Below are positions 1-6,195 of a stretch of DNA of 8,387 nucleotides, in pieces. Position numbers and translations under genes: made by a program. Origin of the DNA: Micavibrio sp. UBA7689 (GTDB taxonomy: Bacteria > Pseudomonadota > Alphaproteobacteria > Micavibrionales > Micavibrionaceae). Location of the stretch: assembly GCA_002482805.1 (NCBI GenBank), contig DLGR01000038.1, forward strand, positions 20,695 to 29,081, written 5' to 3'. Under the pieces are notes generated by a model, which did not search any database, was not told the origin of the DNA, and saw nothing but the letters and a program-made list of their open reading frames with translations. Every line of letters starts with the position of its first letter. Within the stretch, counting starts at the first letter, position 1.

Positions 1-80
1 AGGGATTCGAACCCTCGATACGGTATAACCCGTATGACGATTTAGCAAACCGTTGCCTTCAGCCTCTCGGCCACCGTTCC
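1..80 (-). tRNA. tRNA-Ser(GCU), 3' end cut off by the window edge
   Basis: This serine tRNA decodes AGC and AGU codons. Read on the minus strand from base 80, it has acceptor strand GGAACGG, then TGGCCGAGAGGCTGAAGGC (the D arm typical of serine tRNAs). A five-pair anticodon stem follows, with loop TTGCTAA carrying anticodon GCT (bases 46-44). The long variable arm has a perfect six-pair stem (ATACGG with CCGTAT), which marks it as class II. The T arm GAGGG-TTCGAAT-CCCT runs off the left edge. Missing are the last T-stem base, the seven-base 3' acceptor strand, the discriminator base and any encoded CCA. It lies just downstream of the terD-like gene on the same strand. Confidence 0.95.
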
Positions 81-92
81 AACCAAGCCCAT

Positions 93-121
93 GAATTAAC
101 AGAACTTCGGGGGCAGATCAA
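93..121 (-). promoter_or_regulatory. Putative promoter of tRNA-Ser
   Basis: The 41 bases between the terD-like stop codon and the tRNA hold a plausible sigma-70-type promoter on the minus strand: -35 TTGATC (121-116), a 17-base spacer and -10 TAATTC (98-93). The bases after the -10, ATGGGC, are GC-rich, as in discriminators of stringently controlled stable-RNA promoters. Transcription would start about 5-8 bases before the mature tRNA 5' end. This is pattern matching by eye; readthrough from the upstream operon is the alternative. Confidence 0.4.
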
Positions 122-721
122 CTAAAGATAACGTGTTAAATAGCTGCCCCAGTCGCTGATTTCCGCAAGATCGGGATAATCGGCGATGGCGTGCAGGCTC
201 CAGCCCGTGGGAGAGGTTTTATCCCGAAAAACACGTGCCATAACACAGGCGGCCTTGTTTTGCCCTTCGGGCGCGGACATGTCGAGTTCGAAGAGGTTCT
301 GGTTGTTGATGCCGTCCGCAAGGCGGAAATTCGGCGAGCCGATTTGACCGAATGTTTGGCCCGAACGAATCTCGGTCACGAATATCAAATGGGCCGTGTC
401 TTCGGGAAGGCCGATCAGTTCGCACGAAATGGCTTCATCGTCTGTGTCGCCCGAACCTGTTGCGTCATCGCCGCTGTGATAAATACTTTCCGTCTGATCA
501 ATGGAATCCTGCGCCATCGGCCCCACGAAATCGATATATTCCTTATTAACATCATATATAAAACAGGAAATATCCAGATCGTGCTGGGCATCCGTGCGCA
601 AAACTTTATCCACGATAGTCGTTTTTTTCGCGCGCTCGTCCCAGTTCAGTGCGGCCAGAATGCGGTGGCGCGCCCTTTGCGTGTACATCAATGGTTTTTT
701 GATATCCGGCATGTGCGTCAA
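122..721 (-). CDS. TerD-domain protein (tellurium resistance / stress family)
   Basis: TerD-domain proteins are cytoplasmic calcium-binding proteins of the ter stress and tellurite-resistance group. Visible family marks are LNWD (residues 25-28), HDLDIS (47-52), the acidic stretch at 82-96 containing HSGDDATGSGDTDDE (counterpart of the family GDN-x-x-G-x-G-x-x-DDE calcium site, with Asn replaced by Asp), FGQIGSPNFRLAD (124-136) and a GW-x-LHAIADY ending. The 199 residues are close to the usual single-domain length. The start is uncertain: TTG at 721 overlaps the preceding stop codon as TTGA but has no clear ribosome binding site, while ATG at 712 and ATG at 688 are in frame. It is the last gene of a three-gene cluster with a DUF4177 gene and a membrane protein. 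No terA, terB, terC or terZ gene is present, so tellurite resistance itself cannot be inferred. Confidence 0.88.
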   Translation of the reverse strand: MTHMPDIKKPLMYTQRARHRILAALNWDERAKKTTIVDKVLRTDAQHDLDISCFIYDVNKEYIDFVGPMAQDSIDQTESIYHSGDDATGSGDTDDEAISCELIGLPEDTAHLIFVTEIRSGQTFGQIGSPNFRLADGINNQNLFELDMSAPEGQNKAACVMARVFRDKTSPTGWSLHAIADYPDLAEISDWGSYLTRYL

Positions 722-939
722 TCTATGAAGTTGTTGTCTTTAAGACGTTTGTGTTCGCCGAAATCCATCCGCACGACCAGAAGAAAACCGACAACCAAAA
801 TCAATATGCCTATAGTGGCAAGAAGTTTGAAGAGGACATCCGGCCCCATAGCCACGCCCCAGATCGAAAGTATGATAAGAACGCCGCCGGCGATAACGAG
901 ACCGATGAGCGAGAGCACAAGTACGCGGTGCATGTTCAT
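718..939 (-). CDS. Small two-helix membrane protein, function unknown
   Basis: This is an unrecognised 73-residue protein. Two hydrophobic stretches, roughly residues 5-28 and 35-57, are each long enough to cross the membrane and are joined by a short GVAMGPD turn. The last 16 residues are charged (RMDFGEHKRLKDNNFID), suggesting a cytoplasmic tail. The ATG at 939 overlaps the stop of the upstream DUF4177 gene (TAATG). AAAGGGA, inside the end of that gene, could serve as ribosome binding site; a second in-frame ATG lies two codons later. Its own stop overlaps the TTG start of the TerD gene. Close coupling on both sides suggests it may be the membrane partner of the DUF4177 or TerD protein, which is inference. 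Confidence 0.8.
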   Translation of the reverse strand: MNMHRVLVLSLIGLVIAGGVLIILSIWGVAMGPDVLFKLLATIGILILVVGFLLVVRMDFGEHKRLKDNNFID

Positions 940-1160
940 TATTCTTTTTCCCTTTCCATGACTACGAGGAAGGCTTCACGCTCAAAGAACAACATCATAC
1001 GGCGCGATTCTTTTTCCATGGTGACAACGCGCCAGCCTTGTTCGGCATTGCGGTTCAAAAATTCAGAAAAACGTTCAGGATCGACTTTCGAGCTGCCCAG
1101 AAACAGGGAGCCGAGCATTCCTTCACGATATAAAACAACCTTGTATTCGCGTTTTGTCAT
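939..1160 (-). CDS. DUF4177-like small protein
   Basis: This 73-residue cytoplasmic protein fits the DUF4177 pattern: an N-terminal strand EYKVVLYRE (5-13), a middle helix with FLNRNAEQGWRVV (34-46, where L-N-x-x-A-x-x-GW is the family signature), and a final strand with LFFERE. Family function is unknown. No export signal is visible. It is the first gene of the DUF4177-membrane-TerD cluster, and its TAA shares one base with the ATG of the next gene. No ribosome binding site is visible before the ATG (upstream bases TTATTTTCCC). It may therefore be translated from a leaderless or very short-leader transcript, in line with the promoter proposed just upstream. Confidence 0.75.
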   Translation of the reverse strand: MTKREYKVVLYREGMLGSLFLGSSKVDPERFSEFLNRNAEQGWRVVTMEKESRRMMLFFEREAFLVVMEREKE

Positions 1161-1166
1161 GGGAAA

Positions 1167-1195
1167 ATAATAATACGGGCAAGAGGGCGCGGCAA
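1167..1195 (-). promoter_or_regulatory. Putative promoter of the DUF4177-membrane-TerD cluster
   Basis: In the 50-base gap between the PLP gene and the DUF4177 gene, the minus strand reads TTGCCG (1195-1190), 17 bases, then TATTAT (1172-1167). The -10 matches consensus at five of six positions. Transcription would begin at or within a few bases of the ATG at 1160, giving an almost leaderless mRNA. The alternative is that the trio is read through from the gat-SET-PLP operon. No clear Rho-independent terminator separates them. Confidence 0.35.
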
Positions 1196-1210
1196 GCGGC
1201 TATGAAGGCT

Positions 1211-1837
1211 TTAGCCCGCCGTATTCCATAGTAAAGCGTCATCTGCTGCATGTTCCAACGCGAATTGCCAGATTTTGGCGTCCGTGTACACGCAAGAAGG
1301 ATAGGGCGGCGGGTTTAGGGCGGGCTGATGGTATTTTTCAGGTGCCGCAAAATCCCCTTTTCCCGATTTCACCACGCATACAGTTTTAAAAGTTTTATCC
1401 GGAAATGCTTTTTTGAGTGCGCGGGTGAGGGTGCCGGAAACTGAGCATGTCCATATCTCGCTGTAGCCCGAAACATCGTAATCTTTCATGGCCTCGACCA
1501 AGGCCGCATCGAATTCGGGAAGATCGAACCCCGGCGGCAGGGTATAGCCGTTACTTTGCGCGATTTGATGCAAAGTGCTTATAGGCGTAGGCGCTTCTAG
1601 ATGCACGATGGCATTCGTTTCGCGGATTTTTTGCACCATCTCGTTGTCATTGTCCGCGCAAATGAAAATCTCCGCCTGCTTGCCGACATCTTCACAAGCA
1701 TGTGCAAGCGCAAGCGCGCCATGGCCCATCGTGGTGCCTGCATAGGACACGCGAGGTTCATCTATTTTCTGCAAAAGAATTTGTAAGGCGCGGCGTTTGG
1801 TTCCGCCCGCAATAAGATCGTCGCGTTGAATATGCAC
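1211..1837 (-). CDS. Small PLP-dependent-enzyme-like protein (fold type II, TrpB/ACC-deaminase-like)
   Basis: The protein resembles the tryptophan-synthase-beta / D-cysteine-desulfhydrase superfamily. Starting at GTG 1837 it has 208 residues: IQRDDLIAGGTKRRA (3-17) matches the lysine loop of these enzymes, with K14 the expected Schiff-base lysine. GTTMGHGALALAHA (34-47) replaces the usual substrate-binding S-x-x-SNH-x-x helix, and SVSGTLTRAL (132-141) resembles the phosphate-binding glycine loop. The C-terminus carries PPPYPSCVYTDAKIW (176-190) and a LLWNTAG end. Catalytic members usually exceed 300 residues, so this is a compact form and its reaction is unknown. The reading frame is open upstream to an ATG at 1921, but that segment lies inside the SET gene. 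The TAGTG overlap makes GTG 1837 the likelier start. It is coupled to the SET gene, and I recall similar short proteins in phage and bacterial genomes. Confidence 0.75.
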   Translation of the reverse strand: MHIQRDDLIAGGTKRRALQILLQKIDEPRVSYAGTTMGHGALALAHACEDVGKQAEIFICADNDNEMVQKIRETNAIVHLEAPTPISTLHQIAQSNGYTLPPGFDLPEFDAALVEAMKDYDVSGYSEIWTCSVSGTLTRALKKAFPDKTFKTVCVVKSGKGDFAAPEKYHQPALNPPPYPSCVYTDAKIWQFALEHAADDALLWNTAG

Positions 1838-2313
1838 TAAGCGGCCTTTTTGATGGGGTCGGTTTTCTTGAAACGGCCTTGGTCCATCAAGAATTGTGTG
1901 CAGGTGTGCACGTCCGTCCAATCCTTCAAGTCATTCACAAAATCGAAATAGTTGTAGGTGATTTCTTCGCCCATCTTGATATCGCGCAGCGCGAAGTTTA
2001 CGCCGTCTTCCCCCGTCCAGCCTGTATTGGCATCATCGCTGTGGTTCGTAAAACAAGGATCTCCTTGGTCGAGCGCCACAATACGCTGCTCCACACCATC
2101 CACTTCCATCAGCCCGGGAAACCCGTATTGTTTCAAAGAAAACGCCAAACCTTCATTGGTCGCGCAGATATCGTGATATTGAGGAATGGTGAAAACCCAT
2201 GTCATGCCTTCGGCATAGCGCCACACGACATCACCTTTTTTTATGTCCTGCCCTGCGAACACGCCGATGCCGCCATATTGGTCGGGGGCTTTGTAAGTAC
2301 GAATGGTAAACAT
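1837..2313 (-). CDS. SET-domain protein (putative protein-lysine methyltransferase)
   Basis: SET-domain enzymes transfer a methyl group from S-adenosylmethionine to lysine side chains. This 158-residue protein shows the core elements in order: GGIGVFAGQDIKKGDVVWRY (14-33, the G-x-G cofactor strand), TNHSDDANT (89-97, the NHS-x-x-x-N motif), NFALRDIKMGEEITYNY (106-122, with EITYNY as counterpart of the E-x-x-x-DY motif) and a short tail with HTC (136-138). It is little more than a bare SET domain; no recognisable pre-SET or post-SET zinc cluster is present. The ATG at 2313 follows a strong ribosome binding site, GAGGGGGA, about 8 bases upstream and only 23 bases after the gatB stop, so cotranscription with gatCAB is likely. 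The substrate is unknown; the PLP-like protein encoded next is one candidate, by position only. Confidence 0.85.
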   Translation of the reverse strand: MFTIRTYKAPDQYGGIGVFAGQDIKKGDVVWRYAEGMTWVFTIPQYHDICATNEGLAFSLKQYGFPGLMEVDGVEQRIVALDQGDPCFTNHSDDANTGWTGEDGVNFALRDIKMGEEITYNYFDFVNDLKDWTDVHTCTQFLMDQGRFKKTDPIKKAA

Positions 2314-2336
2314 GCTTAATTCCCCCTCTGCTAGTT

Positions 2337-3788
2337 TTACGACAGCTTCTTCTTCAGAAGGTCGTTGACGATATTAGGATTGGCCTTGCCGCCGGTTTCC
2401 TTCATGACCTGTCCCACAAAGAACCCGAACAATTTGTCCTTGCCCGAACGATAGGCGGCGACATTGTCGGGATTGGCGGCGATGATGGCATCAATGACTT
2501 TTTCGATCGCGCCCGTATCCGTCACTTGTTTCAAACCCTTGGATTCCACGATCTTCGCGGCGTCGTTTCCGCTTTCATACATATCCGCGAAAACTTCTTT
2601 GGCAATTTTGCCGGAAATCGTGTTGTCGGAAATAAGCGCGACCAGTCCGCCAAGCTGCGGCGCCTTAATAGGGCTTTCGGTGATATCGCGGTTGTCTTTG
2701 TTGAGCAGTGCAAGCAATTCGTTCAAAACCCAGTTGGCCACGAGCTTCGGATCGCGGTCGTTTGCGGCGGATTCAAAATAATCGGCGCGGGAGCGTTCCG
2801 CGATCAAGGTAGTCGCGTCATAAAGCGGCAAGCCGTAATCCTTCATGAAGCGGTGTTTCTTTTGATCGGGGAGTTCCGGCAACGTTTTCTTGATCGATTG
2901 CACCCATGCTTCATCCAGTTCCAGAGGCAGAAGGTCGGGGTCGGGGAAATAGCGGTAATCATGCGCTTCTTCTTTGGAACGCATGGAGCGTGTTTCCATT
3001 TTCGCAGGGTCCCATAAACGGGTTTCCTGCTTGATCGTACCGCCGCCCTCGATGATTTCGATTTGGCGTTTGGCTTCATAGTCGATGGCTTGCTGAACGG
3101 CCTTGACCGAGTTGACGTTTTTGATCTCGCAGCGCGTGCCGAGGTCCGCACCAAGTTTGCGCACAGATACGTTGACGTCTGCGCGCATGGAGCCTTCTTC
3201 CATGTTGCCATCGCATGTACCCAGATAACGTAGGATCATACGCAGTTTGGAAAGATAGGCAGCGGATTCTTCGGGCCCGCGCAAATCCGGTTCGGACACG
3301 ATCTCCATCAGCGCACAACCAGAACGGTTCAAATCCACGAAAGATTTGGACGGATGTTGGTCATGTAGGGATTTACCCGCGTCCTGTTCCATATGCAAAC
3401 GCGTAACGCCGATTTCTTTCGTCGTGCCGTCGGGGAGATCAATCTCGATAATACCTTTGCCCACGATCGGGTGCAGGAATTGCGAAATCTGATAGCCCTG
3501 CGGCAGATCGGGATAGAAATAGTTCTTACGTTCGAACACGGAAAAATTATTGATCTGGGCGTTCAATCCCAGACCTGTGCGCACAGCTTGTTCGACACAG
3601 TATTTGTTGAGGACGGGCAACATGCCGGGCATTGCGGCATCCACCATGGAAACTTGAGAGTTCGGTTCCGCTCCGAAATCGGTGGCGGATCCCGAAAACA
3701 ATTTGGATTTTGCGGTAATCTGCGCATGGACTTCCATGCCGATCACGACTTCCCAATCTCCCGTTTCACCTTTTAACAAATACGTCAT
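2337..3788 (-). CDS. gatB: Aspartyl/glutamyl-tRNA amidotransferase subunit B
   Basis: GatB binds the misacylated tRNA and activates the glutamyl or aspartyl group as an acyl-phosphate, which then receives ammonia delivered from GatA. The 483 residues match the family length. Marks include IGMEVHAQ (16-23), FERKNYFYPDLPQGYQISQF (85-104), HMEQDAGKS (132-140), DLNRSGCALMEIVSEPDLR (152-170), a RYFPDPDLLPL segment, and the C-terminal tRNA-binding tail (YqeY-like) ending in VNDLLKKKLS. The ATG at 3788 has AAGGA six bases upstream. It is separated from gatA by one inserted gene, and the SET gene follows 23 bases after its stop. No key part appears missing. Confidence 0.98.
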   Translation of the reverse strand: MTYLLKGETGDWEVVIGMEVHAQITAKSKLFSGSATDFGAEPNSQVSMVDAAMPGMLPVLNKYCVEQAVRTGLGLNAQINNFSVFERKNYFYPDLPQGYQISQFLHPIVGKGIIEIDLPDGTTKEIGVTRLHMEQDAGKSLHDQHPSKSFVDLNRSGCALMEIVSEPDLRGPEESAAYLSKLRMILRYLGTCDGNMEEGSMRADVNVSVRKLGADLGTRCEIKNVNSVKAVQQAIDYEAKRQIEIIEGGGTIKQETRLWDPAKMETRSMRSKEEAHDYRYFPDPDLLPLELDEAWVQSIKKTLPELPDQKKHRFMKDYGLPLYDATTLIAERSRADYFESAANDRDPKLVANWVLNELLALLNKDNRDITESPIKAPQLGGLVALISDNTISGKIAKEVFADMYESGNDAAKIVESKGLKQVTDTGAIEKVIDAIIAANPDNVAAYRSGKDKLFGFFVGQVMKETGGKANPNIVNDLLKKKLS

Positions 3789-3804
3789 TGTCAGTCCTTA
3801 AGCG

Positions 3805-4329
3805 TTAGCGAATGCAGTTTCTTGCGGCAGCTTCTTTGTAAGCCATGAAGTCGCCGTTCTTTTCAAGCTCAGCCATCGGGTCTTGGCTCATAGGGTTATT
3901 GGCAAGGATTTCGCCGAACACTTTGCTGCCGTTGTTTTTCATGTAAGCGGCAATGGAATCCGCGGTGCATTTGCACATGTCTTGGTTGACAGAAGGATTC
4001 TCGGCGCACAGCGCGTAATATTTTTCGCGCGTAGGCACTTCCATGCAAGGAGCATAAACATCAACCATCATCTTGTTGGCTGCGGGGCGTGCGATTGCAG
4101 GGTCTTGGCTTGTCATCGCGCTCCAGTCTTCCATCGTAAAGAATTGCGGCAAACGTCCCGCGGTGCAGGCGCATACCGTTTTCTGACCATCTGCGGACAG
4201 GCCCGGTTGGGGGGCTTGTTTCAGACAGTTTCCGAGATATTGATCCGCCATGTCTTTGGACACAGGTGTTTGGGCGGATGCAGGAGCGGCAATACAAAGC
4301 AACGCAATCATCAAAACGAAATATTTCAT
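3805..4329 (-). CDS. Exported cysteine-rich protein with internal duplication, function unknown
   Basis: I do not recognise this 174-residue protein. Residues 1-19 form a signal peptide (MKY, a hydrophobic core, then SA before Q20), so the mature protein should be periplasmic. It has eight cysteines after the cleavage point: 35, 53, 55, 95, 108, 119, 121 and 172. They fall into two similar modules, each C...C-x-C-T-A...C: first C35, CACTAGRL (53-60), C95; then C108, CKCTADSI (119-126), C172. This suggests an internal tandem duplication with up to four disulfides. The ATG is 2 bases after the gatA stop and the TAA is 16 bases before gatB, so it sits inside the gat operon although nothing suggests a role in tRNA amidation. 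Confidence 0.82.
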   Translation of the reverse strand: MKYFVLMIALLCIAAPASAQTPVSKDMADQYLGNCLKQAPQPGLSADGQKTVCACTAGRLPQFFTMEDWSAMTSQDPAIARPAANKMMVDVYAPCMEVPTREKYYALCAENPSVNQDMCKCTADSIAAYMKNNGSKVFGEILANNPMSQDPMAELEKNGDFMAYKEAAARNCIR

Positions 4330-4331
4330 GT

Positions 4332-5825
4332 CTAGGCAGCCTTTTTCTTGAGGTTGAGCAATGAGGGTATTGCGGTAAAGTTCGCGGCGCGTTCGATAGC
4401 ACCACCGGCACGGATAATGGTTTCTTCATCCCACGGACGGCCGATCAATTGCAGTCCGAGCGGTAAGCCTTGCTTGTTCAGCGCCGCAGGAACGGAAAGC
4501 CCCGGCAAACCGGCAAGGTTGATCGTCACGGTGAAGATGTCATTCAGATACATCTTGATCGGATCATCTTCGTTTTCACCAATCGCAAACGCGGCGCTCG
4601 GCGTGGAAGGCGTCAAAATCACATCGCATTGTTTGTACGCTTCGAGGAAGTCGTTTAAAATCAAACGGCGAACTTTTTGCGCTTTGATATAATACGCATC
4701 GTAATAGCCGGCGGACAAAACATAGGTGCCGACCATGATGCGGCGTTTCACTTCGTCACCGAAACCTTTGGCACGGGTTTTTTCGTAAGTTTCGCTCAAA
4801 TCCTTGCCGTCTACGCGCAAACCATAGCGCACGCCGTCATAACGCGCGAGGTTCGAGGAACATTCCGCAGGCGCGATGATATAATAGACGGGCAGGCCGT
4901 ATTTTGTGTGGGGCAGGGTAACATTGACGATCTCTGCACCTTCCGCTTTGAGCCAGTTGATACCGTCATCCCACAATTTTTCGATTTCGGGGTCGAGCCC
5001 GTCGGGACGATATTCTTTGGGAATGCCGACTTTCAAGCCTTTAACGCCGCCTTTGATCGCCGCTGCGAAATCCGGAACGGGTTTGTCAGCAGATGTGGAA
5101 TCTTTCGGATCAAAACCCGACATGGAACGCAGCAGCATGGATGCATCTTCAAGATTGCGTCCGAATGCGCCCGCTTGATCGAGCGAGGAAGCGAAGGCAA
5201 CAATGCCCCAACGCGAACAACGGCCATATGTGGGTTTAATACCTGCGATACCGCAGAAGGCGGCAGGTTGGCGGATTGATCCACCCGTATCCGTTCCCGT
5301 TGCGGCCAGACACAAGCGTGCAGACACGGCGGCGGCAGAGCCGCCCGAAGAACCGCCCGGTGTTAAATCGGCGTTGGAACCGTCATTGCGTTTCCACGGC
5401 GAGATAACATTGCCGTAGGCGGAGGTGGTGTTGGATGAACCCATCGCGAATTCATCGAGATTGAGTTTGCCGAGCATGACCGCGCCGTCGCCGAACAATT
5501 TGCTCGTGACCGTGGATTCATACTGCGGTTTAAATCCGCGCAGGATGTTGGATGCCGCTGTGGTTTGTACTCCCGTTGTGCAGAACAAATCTTTCACGCC
5601 GATCGGGGCGCCTTCGAGAAGGCCTGCTTTGCCCGACGCACGACGTTTGTCGGATTCTTCTGCCTGCTTCAACGCGATGTCGGGTGTTTCCACGATAAAC
5701 GCGTTCAGATGTCGGTGTTCTTCCATCGCCTTCAAATGCGCGTTCGTGATATCAACGGAGGAGAATTCTTTTTTCTCCAATCCCCTCACAGCATCTGCGA
5801 GGGAGAGATCTGTCAAATTGGTCAT
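4332..5825 (-). CDS. gatA: Aspartyl/glutamyl-tRNA amidotransferase subunit A
   Basis: GatA is the glutaminase subunit of GatCAB: an amidase-signature enzyme that frees ammonia from glutamine for transfer to the tRNA-bound residue. The Ser-cisSer-Lys triad is visible as K78 (IGVKDLFCTTG), S159 (TPGGSSGGSAAAV) and S183 (TGTDTGGSIRQPA). The KPTYGRCSRWGIVAFASSLD stretch that follows is also typical of the family. Length is 497 residues, near the family norm. The ATG at 5825 starts 4 bases after the gatC stop. GTGGAAT at the end of gatC lies about 10 bases upstream as a possible ribosome binding site. The last codons (KKKAA) are followed 2 bases later by the exported cysteine-rich protein gene. 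Confidence 0.98.
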   Translation of the reverse strand: MTNLTDLSLADAVRGLEKKEFSSVDITNAHLKAMEEHRHLNAFIVETPDIALKQAEESDKRRASGKAGLLEGAPIGVKDLFCTTGVQTTAASNILRGFKPQYESTVTSKLFGDGAVMLGKLNLDEFAMGSSNTTSAYGNVISPWKRNDGSNADLTPGGSSGGSAAAVSARLCLAATGTDTGGSIRQPAAFCGIAGIKPTYGRCSRWGIVAFASSLDQAGAFGRNLEDASMLLRSMSGFDPKDSTSADKPVPDFAAAIKGGVKGLKVGIPKEYRPDGLDPEIEKLWDDGINWLKAEGAEIVNVTLPHTKYGLPVYYIIAPAECSSNLARYDGVRYGLRVDGKDLSETYEKTRAKGFGDEVKRRIMVGTYVLSAGYYDAYYIKAQKVRRLILNDFLEAYKQCDVILTPSTPSAAFAIGENEDDPIKMYLNDIFTVTINLAGLPGLSVPAALNKQGLPLGLQLIGRPWDEETIIRAGGAIERAANFTAIPSLLNLKKKAA

Positions 5826-5829
5826 GTTC

Positions 5830-6111
5830 TTATTCCACTACTTTGGATACGACGAAAAAGCCTGCTGTGGCTTCGGGTGCATTGGCAAGGACCTTACCCT
5901 GTATGCCGCCGTCGGTAACTTCGTCTTCGCGCAGGCGCAATTTGATGTCGACGACATTGGCGAGCGGTTCCACCTTGTCGGTATTTACTTCGCCCAACTG
6001 CTCGACAAATTTCATGATATTTCCGAGTTTGACTTGAACGGCGGCCAGTTCGGCATCGTTCATTTCCAAACGGGCCAGCGTGGCCACTTTCTTAACGGTT
6101 TTGAGATCCAT
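5830..6111 (-). CDS. gatC: Aspartyl/glutamyl-tRNA amidotransferase subunit C
   Basis: GatC is the small belt-like subunit that wraps around and stabilises the GatA-GatB interface. The 93 residues fit the family: VKKVATLARLEMNDAE (6-21), a helical middle with KLGNIMKFVEQLGEVNTDKV, then VEPLANVVDIKLRLREDEV (the family P-x-x-x-V....LR-x-D signature) and a C-terminal PEATAGFFVVSKVVE tail. The ATG at 6111 has AAAAGGA six bases upstream. It is the first gene of the gat operon, with gatA beginning 4 bases after its stop. A plausible promoter lies just upstream, in the 84-base gap before the exported four-cysteine protein gene. Confidence 0.97.
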   Translation of the reverse strand: MDLKTVKKVATLARLEMNDAELAAVQVKLGNIMKFVEQLGEVNTDKVEPLANVVDIKLRLREDEVTDGGIQGKVLANAPEATAGFFVVSKVVE

Positions 6112-6137
6112 AGGCGTCCTTTTTGTGCAACAGCTTA

Positions 6138-6166
6138 GTTTTAGCCGTGCAGGGGCCTAAATCCAA
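6138..6166 (-). promoter_or_regulatory. Putative promoter of the gatC operon
   Basis: On the minus strand the gap upstream of gatC contains TTGGAT (6166-6161), a 17-base spacer and TAAAAC (6143-6138). Transcription would begin about 20 bases before the gatC ATG, leaving room for the AAAAGGA ribosome binding site. The -35 lies within a small perfect inverted repeat (AAATCC-3 bases-GGATTT, 6159-6173), which might be an operator or chance. Identified by eye only. Confidence 0.35.
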
Positions 6167-6195
6167 GGGATTTCTTCCACAAAAGTCCCGCCGGA

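Noticed and set aside
122..721. Tellurite-resistance operon
   Set aside because: Only one TerD-domain protein is present; none of the other ter genes is visible, so the resistance phenotype cannot be claimed.
191..961. 256-codon open frame on the plus strand
   Set aside because: It lies antisense to the TerD and membrane protein genes, which have clear family marks or helices and overlapping junctions. Its translation shows no recognisable domain and it has no convincing ribosome binding site.
1196..1219. Inverted repeat around the PLP gene stop (GGCTA...TAGCC, extended with a one-base bulge) as a terminator
   Set aside because: The stem is short with a nine-base loop, and no run of T follows it on the minus strand, so it does not fit a Rho-independent terminator.
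1838..1921. Longer PLP protein starting at ATG 1921
   Set aside because: The extra 28 residues would be encoded within the end of the SET gene in another frame and look unlike a protein domain; GTG at 1837 gives a TAGTG junction directly before the conserved lysine loop.
5425..6138. 237-codon open frame on the plus strand opposite gatC and the start of gatA
   Set aside because: It is an antisense shadow of two well-identified genes, and its translation does not resemble a known protein.
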